64,000 nt of DNA from Muribaculaceae bacterium (GCA_023666425.1 JAMPCA010000001.1:613692-677691); one strand, 5' to 3'; shown: positions 8,928 through 18,393, counted from the first letter of the stretch. A program made the numbers and translations. Notes: generated by a model not told the origin, from the sequence alone.

Positions 8928-8957
8928 ATTATCCTATCATATGAAAATATGGGGCAA
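8928..8957 (-). promoter_or_regulatory. Promoter of the M14 peptidase gene
   Basis: TTGCCC (8957-8952) and GATAAT (8933-8928) on the minus strand with an 18-base spacer, placed about 25 bases before the preferred ATG. Confidence 0.5.
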
Positions 8958-9002
8958 ATCATTAAAAAGAAATGCTGCTGGGAAAAAACGAACAGATTTT
9001 CA

Positions 9003-9014
9003 GAATATATGTTT
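9003..9014. promoter_or_regulatory. Candidate LexA box upstream of lexA
   Basis: GAATATATGTTT is two mismatches from the Gram-positive LexA consensus GAACATATGTTC and overlaps the upstream -35 of the lexA promoter region by two bases. Autoregulation of lexA is general in this group. A closer match, GAACAAATGTTT, lies in the ruvA promoter of this same window, which supports the assignment. Confidence 0.65.
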
Positions 9015-9050
9015 GCTTTTTTGATTCTTATATGCTATAGTAAATATAAT
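9013..9050 (+). promoter_or_regulatory. lexA promoter region (two overlapping candidates)
   Basis: Two sigma-A candidates overlap: TTGCTT (9013-9018) with TATAGT (9036-9041), 17-base spacer, and TTGATT (9021-9026) with a perfect TATAAT (9045-9050), 18-base spacer. Either would start transcription just before the GGAGGT ribosome binding site at 9073. Confidence 0.65.
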
Positions 9051-9083
9051 AAGCACATCATATATGAAAATTGGAGGTAACAT

Positions 9084-9701
9084 ATGGCATATGGCAAGAT
9101 AACGGACAAGCAGCGGGAGATTCTGGAGTTTATGAAGCAGGAGATCCTGAACAAGGGATATCCCCCCACTGTCAGGGATATCTGTGAGGCGGTGCATCTG
9201 CGCTCCACCTCCTCGGTGCACGCCCACCTTGAGACGCTGGAGAAGAACGGCTACATCCGCAGGGATCCCACGAAGCCCCGCGCGATCGAGATCATCGACG
9301 AGAATTTTAACCTGACACGGCGGGAGATGGTCAATGTCCCCATGGTAGGCCGGGTTGCCGCCGGGGAGCCGATTTTAGCTGTGGAGAATATCGAGTCCTA
9401 CTTTCCGATTCCCGCCGAGTTCATGCCGAACGCCGAGTCTTTCATGCTAAAGGTAAAGGGCGAGAGCATGATCAATGCCGGAATCTTTGACGGCGACCAG
9501 ATTCTTGTGGAAAAGTGTGCAGACGCCAGAAACGGCGATATGGTGGTGGCACTGGTAGAGGATTCCGCCACTGTCAAGACTTTTTACAGAGAAGCGGATC
9601 ATATCCGCCTGCAGCCGGAGAATGATTCCATGGATCCCATTATCGTAGATGACTGTCAGATTTTAGGAAAGGTGTTCGGTGTCTTCCGTTTCTTTTCTTA
9701 A
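9084..9701 (+). CDS. lexA: LexA repressor
   Basis: LexA represses SOS genes and cleaves itself when RecA filaments form on damaged DNA. The 205-residue protein has an N-terminal winged helix-turn-helix (about 1-70; [21 protein letters not shown] is the recognition region), the A93-G94 self-cleavage site in RVAAGEP, and the serine-lysine dyad S128 (GESM) and K165 (SATVKTF) in the S24 domain. GGAGGT lies six bases before the ATG. The gene is monocistronic, with a candidate LexA box in front and an intrinsic terminator behind. Another likely target in this window is ruvAB. Confidence 0.97.
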   Translation: MAYGKITDKQREILEFMKQEILNKGYPPTVRDICEAVHLRSTSSVHAHLETLEKNGYIRRDPTKPRAIEIIDENFNLTRREMVNVPMVGRVAAGEPILAVENIESYFPIPAEFMPNAESFMLKVKGESMINAGIFDGDQILVEKCADARNGDMVVALVEDSATVKTFYREADHIRLQPENDSMDPIIVDDCQILGKVFGVFRFFS

Positions 9702-9720
9702 TACAGTACGTCTTAATGCG

Positions 9721-9755
9721 ATACGGCGTAAGCATTGCTTACGCCGTATTTTTTT
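9721..9755 (+). terminator. Intrinsic terminator of lexA
   Basis: ATACGGCGTAAGC (9721-9733) and GCTTACGCCGTAT (9737-9749) form a 13-bp perfect stem around ATT, followed by six Ts beyond the stem. It separates lexA from the convergent ABC permease. Confidence 0.92.
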
Positions 9756-9761
9756 CCTTCC

Positions 9762-12116
9762 CTACTCCTCGGTCAAAAGCCGGGCAGGCACAATCTTTCG
9801 GATGCGGAGAGCGGACAGAAAGGAGGAGACAAGCGCGACTCCCACAATTCCCGCGACTGTAAACAGCAGCCAGTGCAGGGGAACCGTAAGCCCGCATTCC
9901 ACGATTCCGCAGAAGGCTAAAAACAGCGCGATCAATGGATTAAAAAACAGCACGCCCGCCACTGTCCCGACTGCCGCCCCCACGACCACCGCGGGCATAT
10001 GCAAAAGAATCGTCTGCCGTATCAGCTCTGCGCTGGTAAAACCAACCGCCTTGTGAATCCCATAATTTTTCCGTTCCCGGATCAGGCAGCTTTTGACCAG
10101 AAGCTGTTCCACCATGATCACGACAAGTACGGTGACTGTGACAAATATGAGGCAGATGGCGACCATTGCATCCACCGTCGTTTTCAGAATGCTGTCCGTC
10201 TGCTTTCCGGAATCCGTGACAGAGAGCGTGGGATATTTTGCAAGGATCCGGTCGGACATTTCCCCAAAGGAGATATCTTCCGTATACAGATACAGCACCA
10301 GATAGCGGTTCTCCCCGTTCAGGCGGAGGCTTCCCTCCTCGGAGAGGATGCCCCGCATCCCCATCTCCGTCATCTGCTGGGTGATTCCCGACACCAGATA
10401 GGGAAGTCTCTCCTTTGCCCCCGTTACATAGATGGTATCTCCGGTCTGCACGCCCAGGGCAGACGCCACCACGGTGGTGAGCATAATCTCATTTTCATAC
10501 TTTGGAAAGCGACCCTCCAAAACCATTTTATTCTGCAGGGCGTCAAGCTCTTTCCATACCTCACAGTTTAACTCGTCAGACGCCGTCCCGCTCTCAAGCG
10601 TTGCGGAGACGGTTGTGTAGCAGACCGCCTGCCTGACTTCCTCCCAGCTCTCCAGCTCCGTCTCGATATCTTCTACATTTTCTCCGATCACCACGACATC
10701 TCCCGCCTCAATGCCCGTCAGCTTTAAAAGCGTGTCGGAATGCAGGGCAAAGTTCTCATAGAGTCCAAGACCCACGCAGGTCACGAAGGACAAAAGAAGG
10801 GTGATCAGGCATACCGACAGATTTTTCCCCTTCTCCTGCATGATGCTTTTTCCGGCGAACACAAGGCTTCGCGGAAGAGGACAGCTCTCGAAGGAGAAAT
10901 AATTCTTTTTGAAATTGTGTGTGTGGATACCTCCCCGCAGAGCCTCCAGTACGGTAATCTTTCTGTAACAGCCGCCGCAGGCCGCAGATGTAAACAGCAC
11001 AATGAACAGGATCAGTGCCGCTGTGAAAGCCGCCGCGGCAAAATCCGGCTTCTGATGCCAGTGTATTCCCATGAGCCGTCCCTGCATGGCCGCAATGACG
11101 CCCGAGCCCGCCATGCCCAAAAGCGTACCAATGATTATGGCAGGAACAGACACGAGCCCCATTTCAAGCACCACCGCACCGGTGAGCTGCCAGCCGCTGT
11201 AACCGGCGGCCTTAAGGATTCCGGTATTTTTCAGATTCAGCTCCATGAAGTTTCGGATACTAAAACGAATGACAATCAGCGCCACTGCAATTAAGAGCAT
11301 GGAAAAAGCAAGCACAATCCCCATGCAGATGCGCGACATCATAGCGATTCCGCCCGACATCATCTCCTTGTTCAGCCCCACACTGAGGGGGGAATCCAGC
11401 ACCTCCGGCACCTCTCTGGTCAGAAGCATACTGATTTTCTGGTCAAAAGCATAGCTGCTCTCCCCCTCCGTAATGCGCACCTTGTGTTCCGTAGACTTTC
11501 CAGCCGCGACCATCGGATTCTCCCTGGCGAGAGCGTCAAACTGCGCCTGGCTCACATAGACATAGAAGTAGGAAATATTCATCGGCGTGCCCATCAGCGG
11601 ATTTTCCACGAAGCCCGCCACGGTAAAGGTGTACTCTCTCTGCCCAAGCTTTAGGTAAAAGGCGTCGCCCTCCGAAAAGCCCTCTGCCGTCTTCAGATAG
11701 TAGGGAAGCAGAATCTCATTCCCGGTCAGCGGCTCACCGTCATAGCCCAGCAGAAGGTTCATCTTCCGCTCCTCCTCAAAGCTTCCGATTAAAAATCCAA
11801 TCTGCAGACTGTCTTCGCCCTCCCCGTGGTACTCTCCACCGTTCACGTTATAGACCGTTACATTCTCATACTCTGTGACCTCCTCCTGCGCTCGAAAAAG
11901 CGTCTCGATCTTTTCCGGGGATTTTTCACAGATATAGATCAGATCTGCGGTGTGTGCCCGGCTGTAACAGTCCTCCAGCACATGGGACATGCCGGTAAAC
12001 ACAGACACGGCCGTGTAGAGCAGGAGCGCTGAAAGGGCGATCATAAAAAGGATTACCATCCCATCCCCTTTCTTTTTTCTCAGGTTACTCCCCGCGATAT
12101 AAAATAGTTTTCCCAT
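9762..12116 (-). CDS. ABC transporter permease with duplicated FtsX domains
   Basis: A 784-residue membrane protein of the type that pairs with a MacB/BceA-like ATPase. An N-terminal membrane segment (about 19-41) is followed by a large extracytoplasmic region, three membrane segments with an FtsX core around 260-380, a second extracytoplasmic region, and a final FtsX core (about 650-775). The start is ATG 12116, one base after the ATPase stop, preceded by GGGGTGG; a TTG further upstream is unlikely. In such systems the permease exports or extracts hydrophobic peptides or lipids. With the two-component genes just upstream, a role in antimicrobial-peptide response is plausible but unproven; the substrate is unknown. 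Confidence 0.88.
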   Translation of the reverse strand: MGKLFYIAGSNLRKKKGDGMVILFMIALSALLLYTAVSVFTGMSHVLEDCYSRAHTADLIYICEKSPEKIETLFRAQEEVTEYENVTVYNVNGGEYHGEGEDSLQIGFLIGSFEEERKMNLLLGYDGEPLTGNEILLPYYLKTAEGFSEGDAFYLKLGQREYTFTVAGFVENPLMGTPMNISYFYVYVSQAQFDALARENPMVAAGKSTEHKVRITEGESSYAFDQKISMLLTREVPEVLDSPLSVGLNKEMMSGGIAMMSRICMGIVLAFSMLLIAVALIVIRFSIRNFMELNLKNTGILKAAGYSGWQLTGAVVLEMGLVSVPAIIIGTLLGMAGSGVIAAMQGRLMGIHWHQKPDFAAAAFTAALILFIVLFTSAACGGCYRKITVLEALRGGIHTHNFKKNYFSFESCPLPRSLVFAGKSIMQEKGKNLSVCLITLLLSFVTCVGLGLYENFALHSDTLLKLTGIEAGDVVVIGENVEDIETELESWEEVRQAVCYTTVSATLESGTASDELNCEVWKELDALQNKMVLEGRFPKYENEIMLTTVVASALGVQTGDTIYVTGAKERLPYLVSGITQQMTEMGMRGILSEEGSLRLNGENRYLVLYLYTEDISFGEMSDRILAKYPTLSVTDSGKQTDSILKTTVDAMVAICLIFVTVTVLVVIMVEQLLVKSCLIRERKNYGIHKAVGFTSAELIRQTILLHMPAVVVGAAVGTVAGVLFFNPLIALFLAFCGIVECGLTVPLHWLLFTVAGIVGVALVSSFLSALRIRKIVPARLLTEE

Positions 12117-12117
12117 G

Positions 12118-12873
12118 TTACCACCCCATTTCCGCAAGAAAACTTTTCAGCTGCCCGTGCCGTTTCGCGTCGCCGCTCTCGTAACGTCCCAATACCAGTT
12201 CTCCGGTGATCACACCATCCTTTAGATAGAGGATGCGGCTTCCCCGGCGCGCGGAGCGCATATCGTGGGTCACCATGACAATGCTCTGCCCCCTGCGGTT
12301 CATTTCCGTAAAGGCGTTCAGCACATGCTCTGTATTCTGGGAGTTTAATGCTCCCGTGGGCTCGTCGGCAAATAAAAGCGCAGGGTCGTTGATCATTCCC
12401 CGGACAATGGCCACCCGCTGCTGTTCCCCGCCCGAGAGCTGCTGGGGGAACTTGTGGAAGCAGTTCTCGCAAAGCCCGAGAGCCAGCAGGCGCTCCTTCG
12501 CCTTTTTTGCCAGTACTTTTCTGTCCTTTGATACCAAAAGCCCGCAGACCATGACATTGTCGAGCACGCTCATGGCGTCATTTAAATAATTCTGCTGGAA
12601 CACAAAGCCGCAGTGCCTTCTTCGGAAAAGCGCAAGCTGGTCATTGCTGTAACGGGAAATGTTTTCCCCGCAGCAGGTGATGCTGCCAAGCGTCGGACGG
12701 TCCATGCCGGAAAGCGCGTAGAGAAGCGTGCTTTTTCCAGATCCGGAATTGCCCATAATCACTGTGAACTCTCCCTCTTCCACCGTCAGGTTTAAGTTTT
12801 TCAGGACGTGCTGCTGGACGCTCTCATTGGAGAAGGTCTTGCATAAGTCCTTTACGTTAAGTATCTCGTTCAT
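12118..12873 (-). CDS. ABC transporter ATP-binding protein
   Basis: A 251-residue ATPase of the LolD/MacB/BceA class. It shows Walker A GNSGSGKST, Q-loop FVFQQN, signature LSGGEQQR, Walker B LLFADEPTGAL and the switch histidine in VTHD. AAAGGAG lies about six bases before the ATG. It is one base upstream of the permease, its certain partner. About 35 C-terminal residues follow the nucleotide-binding fold and are not recognised. It is separated from the kinase upstream by a 121-base gap with a terminator and three phased repeats, so it probably has its own promoter. Confidence 0.93.
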   Translation of the reverse strand: MNEILNVKDLCKTFSNESVQQHVLKNLNLTVEEGEFTVIMGNSGSGKSTLLYALSGMDRPTLGSITCCGENISRYSNDQLALFRRRHCGFVFQQNYLNDAMSVLDNVMVCGLLVSKDRKVLAKKAKERLLALGLCENCFHKFPQQLSGGEQQRVAIVRGMINDPALLFADEPTGALNSQNTEHVLNAFTEMNRRGQSIVMVTHDMRSARRGSRILYLKDGVITGELVLGRYESGDAKRHGQLKSFLAEMGW

Positions 12874-12896
12874 GTAAACTCCTTTCAGATTCTAAG

Positions 12897-12923
12897 AAAA
12901 AAAGATGTCAGCTCCTGACATCT
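12897..12923 (-). terminator. Intrinsic terminator between kinase and ABC genes
   Basis: On the minus strand AGATGTCAG, loop GAG, CTGACATCT is followed by a run of Ts (complement of 12897-12902, the last stem base adding a seventh). It should stop most transcription arriving from the two-component genes before the ABC genes, arguing for separate control of the transporter. Confidence 0.85.
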
Positions 12924-12933
12924 CTTATTCTAA

Positions 12934-12949
12934 TCCGTCTGCAGACGGA
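12934..12949. promoter_or_regulatory. 16-bp perfect palindrome in the ABC promoter region
   Basis: TCCGTCTGCAGACGGA is a perfect palindrome lying between three phased repeats (12961-12990) and the terminator. A TAGAAT -10 candidate sits just downstream on the minus strand (12932-12927). It may be an operator; the binding protein is unknown. Confidence 0.4.
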
Positions 12950-12960
12950 ATGCTTTATCT

Positions 12961-12990
12961 GTTTCCAAGCAGTTTCTTAACTGTTTCTTA
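12961..12990 (-). promoter_or_regulatory. Three 11-bp-phased repeats, likely response-regulator site
   Basis: On the plus strand GTTTCCAA (12961), GTTTCTTA (12972) and GTTTCTTA (12983) repeat with an exact 11-base period, one helical turn. OmpR/PhoB-family regulators bind such tandem direct repeats. The block lies between the kinase stop codon and the ABC ATPase start, so the natural candidate binder is the regulator encoded at 14227-14904. Confidence 0.6.
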
Positions 12991-12994
12991 CATA

Positions 12995-14230
12995 TCATAC
13001 CTTTCTGAGAAAGAGCTGCACCACAAAACCGTTGTCATTGTAGCAGCTAAGCCCTCCCCGCATCTGCTCCATGAAAAGCTTCGCAAGGTAGAGTCCTAAG
13101 CCGGAGCCCTCCTGCCCCTTTGCATTTTCGCCCCGGTAAAATTTCTCCGTGAGTCTCGGCAGCTCCTCCTTGGGCGCTCCCTTCCCCTCATCTCTTATAC
13201 ATATAAGAATCCCACCGTCATTCTCTTCAAAGGAGACATGCGCCGCACTGTGCGCGTATTTCCATGCGTTGTTGACACAATTGTCGATTACCTGTTCAAG
13301 CCTCAAAGCGTCCATCCAGACAAGGCATTCCGGCAGCTCCCCCTCCATCTGCCCTTCCCCGTAAGCCAGAAGCTCCGTCAGCATCTCCCGGATTTTTTCC
13401 GAGCTTGTCTCCTCCGGCTCCACCTTAAGCACCTGAAGTTCCTCTAAGGCGGCGTGAAAGAGATTGCTGACCAGCTTTTCAATGTGCGCCGCTTTATTGC
13501 GGATAATTGCAACTTTCTCCAGGGTGTCCGGCTTTGTCTCTTTCAGCTCCAGCACCTCGCAGGCCGCCTGAATGGTGGATACCGGGGTCTTGATATCATG
13601 CGAGAGCTCCGCCACCAGCTCTTTTTTACTCTGGTTGGCAAGATACTCGTTCTCCCTCGCCCGGGCCAGCTCCTCCCGCATCAGATCAAAGCTCTCCGTG
13701 AACGCGCCGAAGTAATTATTTTTTCGTATTTCCAGTGGAAAATCCAGATTCCCCTTCGCCACCTGACGGCTGAAATTCTGCAGTGCGCCAAAGGGACGCG
13801 CCACCGCAAGATAAAAATAGATGAACAGCCAGCAGCCGCACAATGCCAGTGCGAAGAAGCTCCCCAGCGCCACCGCAAACAGCCTGCGCTTCATCCGCAT
13901 ATAGCTCTCCTGCTTATAAAACCACAAGATTTTGGCCATGCTGCCGTCCGAAAGCGGACAGTCCATAATGAGCGCCTCCCGCTGCATGGCGTCGTTTAGC
14001 TTCCTCTCATAGTCTTTATCCGCCTGAAATAAAAGCTGACAGTCATACGCCTCCTCCAGCGTCCCCGCCGCCGTTCCCTCTTCAAGCGCTTCCGCTATAT
14101 GGATTCTGGTTTCATTGTAGTACACCATATCCTTTCTCAGCTCTGGCTGTCTGTAAAAAATATAAAGAAACAGTGCCAAAAGCACAAGCAGTATGGCACT
14201 GTATACAAGCAGAAATTTTTTGATATTCAT
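12995..14230 (-). CDS. Membrane sensor histidine kinase
   Basis: A 411-residue kinase with membrane segments at about 5-27 and 117-142, enclosing an extracytoplasmic sensor of roughly 90 residues. A HAMP-like linker follows, then HisKA with the phospho-histidine in ELSHDIKTPVST (near 214) and HATPase with N box NCVNNAWKYA, DEGKGA and GSGLGL. The sizeable external loop distinguishes it from BceS-type intramembrane sensors, which have almost none. Its ATG overlaps the regulator stop by four bases (ATGA). It presumably phosphorylates that regulator and controls the ABC transporter downstream; the signal is unknown. Confidence 0.92.
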   Translation of the reverse strand: MNIKKFLLVYSAILLVLLALFLYIFYRQPELRKDMVYYNETRIHIAEALEEGTAAGTLEEAYDCQLLFQADKDYERKLNDAMQREALIMDCPLSDGSMAKILWFYKQESYMRMKRRLFAVALGSFFALALCGCWLFIYFYLAVARPFGALQNFSRQVAKGNLDFPLEIRKNNYFGAFTESFDLMREELARARENEYLANQSKKELVAELSHDIKTPVSTIQAACEVLELKETKPDTLEKVAIIRNKAAHIEKLVSNLFHAALEELQVLKVEPEETSSEKIREMLTELLAYGEGQMEGELPECLVWMDALRLEQVIDNCVNNAWKYAHSAAHVSFEENDGGILICIRDEGKGAPKEELPRLTEKFYRGENAKGQEGSGLGLYLAKLFMEQMRGGLSCYNDNGFVVQLFLRKV

Positions 14231-14904
14231 AGCTCCAGTATATACCCCGTGCCCCAGACCGTCCGGATCAGCTTCGGATCATTGGGGTTCTCTTCGATTT
14301 TCTCCCTGAGCCTGCGGATATGGACATTTAAGGTGCTGTCGCTGTAAAAGGCGTCGCCCCAGACCTCCGCAAACAGCTGCTCCTTTGTGACGATTGTCCC
14401 CCTGTGGGCGTAAAGGCAGGAAAGCAGGGCAAACTCCCTCGCTTTAAGGGAAATCTGTTTCTCTCCCATCACAAGCATAAGCCTTTCCCCGCGAAGAGCA
14501 AAGCTCTCTGTCTGTACCAAATCTGCCGCCTGCTTTGATTTTTCGAGCCGCTTAAGAATAACCCTCACCTTTGCCAGCAGGATGCCAAGACTGTAGGGCT
14601 TTTTGATATAGTCATCGCCTCCGGTGTGCAGTGCCATCAGCACATCATCGTCGCTGTCCCTCGCGCTGATAAACAAAATGGGAAGCTCATGCTTCTCCCG
14701 GAGTCTGCGGCAGATATCAAAACCGCTCTCCTCCTCTAAATTGATATCTAAAAGCAGCAGATCCGCCTCATGCTCCTCAAAAAAGGAAAAGCAATCCTGC
14801 GCTGTCTGCACAGCGCAGGCGCTGACGCCGAATACTTCCAGATACTCGCAGGTCATTTTTGCGAGCTCCTTTTCATCATCTACAATCAGACAATTGTAAT
14901 GCAT
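14227..14904 (-). CDS. OmpR/PhoB-family response regulator
   Basis: A 225-residue regulator with a receiver domain (D9/D10, phospho-acceptor D53 in LLLLDINLEEE, K in IKKPYS) and a C-terminal winged helix (about 128-225) with SLKAREFALLSCLYAHRGT and STLNVHIRRLREKIEENP. It begins one base after the rsfS stop, so it is probably cotranscribed with the nadD-yqeK-rsfS genes, and overlaps the kinase gene by four bases. The three phased repeats at 12961-12990 are a plausible binding site. Confidence 0.94.
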   Translation of the reverse strand: MHYNCLIVDDEKELAKMTCEYLEVFGVSACAVQTAQDCFSFFEEHEADLLLLDINLEEESGFDICRRLREKHELPILFISARDSDDDVLMALHTGGDDYIKKPYSLGILLAKVRVILKRLEKSKQAADLVQTESFALRGERLMLVMGEKQISLKAREFALLSCLYAHRGTIVTKEQLFAEVWGDAFYSDSTLNVHIRRLREKIEENPNDPKLIRTVWGTGYILEL

Positions 14905-14905
14905 G

Positions 14906-15244
14906 TCAGACCTCTATCTCCTTACCGTCTCTCCAGATTCGCTCCAGGTCATAAAAAAGCCTGTCCTCCTTTGAGAAGAGATGCACGATAATGTCCTGAT
15001 AGTCCATCAGAATCCATGTTGAACGGCTGTTGCCCTCCACCTGCTTTACTTTCAGCCCTTCTTTATACAGCGTCTCATCCACGCTGTCCTTCATGGCCGT
15101 AAGCTGGTTCTGGTTCCCGCCGCTTGCGATAATAAAGTAATCCGCCATGGGGGAAAGGCCGGTAATATCAATCACCTTCACATCCTCCGCCTTTTTATCC
15201 CGCAGGGCGTCTACCGCCTTCTTCACAATGTCTAATGTTTCCAT
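14906..15244 (-). CDS. rsfS: Ribosome silencing factor RsfS
   Basis: RsfS (YbeB/YqeL) binds ribosomal protein L14 and blocks joining of the ribosomal subunits when nutrients are scarce. The 112-residue protein is the usual size, with ADVKVIDITGLSPMADYFII and the conserved GNSRSTWILMDYQDIIVHLF segment. The start overlaps the end of yqeK by 13 bases, and the stop is one base from the response regulator. The nadD-yqeK-rsfS order is a standard Firmicutes arrangement. Confidence 0.95.
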   Translation of the reverse strand: METLDIVKKAVDALRDKKAEDVKVIDITGLSPMADYFIIASGGNQNQLTAMKDSVDETLYKEGLKVKQVEGNSRSTWILMDYQDIIVHLFSKEDRLFYDLERIWRDGKEIEV

Positions 15245-15819
15245 GGCTGCTCCTTTCCATATGGCTCATAGAATTCGTAGGTAATCGACGTGGCAGGATC
15301 GATGGCGCCCTTGCGTCCCTTTAAATAGTGCAGGGTGTCGTATAATATTTCCGCCACGCACTGGTTTAGATCCTGAAAGGCAATCTGGCGGATCACCTCC
15401 AGATGCGGCGCCTGCTCCCTGCCCGGCTCGATATAATCCGCAATGTATATGATCTTATCCAGCGTGCTCATGTTCGGCTCCCCGGTGGTGTGCACCTTGA
15501 TGGCATGAAGAATCTCCGGGTCTGTGATGCCATACTTTTCCTCCGCGAGCGCCATACCCGCCTTCGCATGCAAAAGCCCGGGATTCTCCTTCTCCACATG
15601 CGTCACAAGAAGGTGATGCCTTGTGCACAGCGCCAGCTTTTCCTCCGTCGGCAGGCATTTGGCACAGTCGTGTAAAAGCCCTGCCAGCAATGCCTTATGA
15701 AAGTCCGCCCCGTGCGCCATGGCAAGCGCCGCCGCCGTGTACATAACGCCCTTCGTGTGCTCGTATCTCGCCTTGTCCAGATTCTTTTTTACCTTTTTAC
15801 GAATCTCCTGTAACTCCAT
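15232..15819 (-). CDS. yqeK: YqeK-type HD hydrolase (diadenosine tetraphosphatase)
   Basis: YqeK family enzymes hydrolyse diadenosine tetraphosphate symmetrically to two ADP. The 195-residue sequence has the HD-domain signature: an early histidine in RYEHTKGV, the metal pair in LLHDCAKCLP and later histidines in HAKAGMALAEE and AIKVHTTGEPNMS, ending with the aspartate in IIYIADYIEPGR. It lies six bases after nadD and overlaps rsfS by 13 bases. Confidence 0.93.
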   Translation of the reverse strand: MELQEIRKKVKKNLDKARYEHTKGVMYTAAALAMAHGADFHKALLAGLLHDCAKCLPTEEKLALCTRHHLLVTHVEKENPGLLHAKAGMALAEEKYGITDPEILHAIKVHTTGEPNMSTLDKIIYIADYIEPGREQAPHLEVIRQIAFQDLNQCVAEILYDTLHYLKGRKGAIDPATSITYEFYEPYGKEQPWKH

Positions 15820-15825
15820 ACTCTG

Positions 15826-16470
15826 TCACGCTTTCCCTGCAGGCTCTGCCTGACAGTACAATCCATTCTCCCTGATATATTCGAAGACTCCCGGCGGGAA
15901 ATCCTCACGCCCTGCCTCCCCCCGCTTTAACTGCTCCCTGAGCCGGGTGGAGGAGATCTGCAAAGGGGTGCAGGGAAGAATTTGTATATCGCAGGGAAAA
16001 AGGGTCTGAATTCCCGCAATCTTTTTCTCCATGGCCGGTATATCAAATTCGTCCCTCGGCGCCACCAGAATCGTCGCCAGCGCGCAGATAATCTCCGGAT
16101 GCGCCCAGCGGTCAAAGTAATCTAAAGAGTCCCCGCCCATGATAAAATACAGGCGCTGTCCCACGTCTTTTGCGATTCTCTCCAGGGTGCGGTAGGTATA
16201 ATCCGGCTCCGGATTGTTCGTTCCGTCTGAACCCCGCCTTATCTCAAAGTCAACGGCCTCCAGCCTTTCATCCGCTTCCGCCGCAATCTCGCACATACGA
16301 AGGCGGTGCTCTGCCGCCGTCATAATTTTATCCCCTTTGTTCGGGGAGTGGCCTGCGGGCATCAGCCATACTCTCTCTAAATCAAAGTACTGGCAGGCGC
16401 TTACTGCCATATGCATATGTCCTCTGTGAACCGGGTCGAAAGCCCCGCCCAAAATACCAATTCTACACAT
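15826..16470 (-). CDS. nadD: Nicotinate-nucleotide adenylyltransferase NadD
   Basis: NadD joins nicotinate mononucleotide and ATP to deamido-NAD in NAD synthesis. The 214-residue protein shows the nucleotidyltransferase motif GGAFDPVHRGHMHMA near the N-terminus and ISSTRLREQL near the C-terminus, plus the MPAGHSPNK and FIMGGDSLDYFDRW segments of the family. It is two bases after yhbY and six before yqeK, in one operon. Confidence 0.96.
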   Translation of the reverse strand: MCRIGILGGAFDPVHRGHMHMAVSACQYFDLERVWLMPAGHSPNKGDKIMTAAEHRLRMCEIAAEADERLEAVDFEIRRGSDGTNNPEPDYTYRTLERIAKDVGQRLYFIMGGDSLDYFDRWAHPEIICALATILVAPRDEFDIPAMEKKIAGIQTLFPCDIQILPCTPLQISSTRLREQLKRGEAGREDFPPGVFEYIRENGLYCQAEPAGKA

Positions 16471-16472
16471 AA

Positions 16473-16763
16473 TTACTCCGGCAGCCTGATCTTGGGGTTC
16501 TTTTTCGGTCTGCGGTAGAAAATCATCTTTTTCCCAATTACCTTCACTACCTGCGAGTTCGTCCGTCCCGCAATCATTTCTGCAATCTCATGGGGATCGT
16601 CGGCACAGTTTTTCAGCACCGATACCTTGATCAGCTCCCGCTTTTCCAGCGCCGCATCCAAAGCCTCTACAATCTCCGGCGTCAAAGACTCCTTGCCAAT
16701 CTGAAAAATCGCATCGATATTGGTGGCCAGCCCCCCGAGATACGCTCTCTGTCTGCTGTTCAT
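16473..16763 (-). CDS. yhbY: YhbY family RNA-binding protein (CRM domain)
   Basis: A 96-residue CRS1-YhbY (CRM) domain protein, associated with assembly of the large ribosomal subunit. Typical segments are LGGLATNIDAIFQIGKESLT, ELIKVSVLKNC, and VIGKKMIFYRRPKKNPKI. The family's GxxG-type RNA-binding loop region is around VQVG-like positions, here FQIGKE. It lies nine bases after obgE and two before nadD. Confidence 0.93.
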   Translation of the reverse strand: MNSRQRAYLGGLATNIDAIFQIGKESLTPEIVEALDAALEKRELIKVSVLKNCADDPHEIAEMIAGRTNSQVVKVIGKKMIFYRRPKKNPKIRLPE

Positions 16764-16772
16764 CCTTTCCTC

Positions 16773-18062
<1,290 letters not shown>

Positions 18063-18064
18063 TC

Positions 18065-18100
18065 AAAAAATAGACCCGGCTAAAAGCTTTAGCCGGGTCT
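18065..18100 (-). terminator. Intrinsic terminator/attenuator between rpmA and obgE
   Basis: On the minus strand AGACCCGGCTAAA pairs with TTTAGCCGGGTCT around a tiny loop, followed by ATTTTTTG. It ends only a few bases before the obgE ribosome binding site, so partial read-through must supply obgE and the genes after it unless another promoter exists. Confidence 0.88.
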
Positions 18101-18105
18101 GCCTA

Positions 18106-18390
18106 TTATTTGTTTACCGGATATACAGAAGCCTGCTTCTTATCCCTGCCGACTCTCTCGAAACGCAGCACACCGTCCACCTTTGCGAACAATGTATCGT
18201 CTCTGCCGATTCCCACATTCACACCCGGGTGAATTCTTGTCCCGCGCTGTCTGTAGAGAATATTGCCGGCCTTCACAAACTGTCCGTCTGCACGCTTTGC
18301 GCCCAGTCTCTTAGACTCGGAATCACGTCCGTTCTTGGTAGAACCAACTCCCTTTTTATGAGCGAAAAACTGAAGGTTCATATTCAACAT
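18106..18390 (-). CDS. rpmA: 50S ribosomal protein L27 with cleavable N-terminus
   Basis: L27 reaches the peptidyl-transferase centre with its N-terminus. The 94-residue product begins [14 protein letters not shown]: Firmicutes L27 carries such an extension and is cut after the double phenylalanine by the protease Prp, exposing AHKKG. Both ATGs at 18390 and 18381 are possible, but AGGAGG is spaced eight bases from the first. The Prp gene is directly upstream, only three bases away. A strong terminator follows the gene. Confidence 0.97.
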   Translation of the reverse strand: MLNMNLQFFAHKKGVGSTKNGRDSESKRLGAKRADGQFVKAGNILYRQRGTRIHPGVNVGIGRDDTLFAKVDGVLRFERVGRDKKQASVYPVNK

Positions 18391-18393
18391 GTC

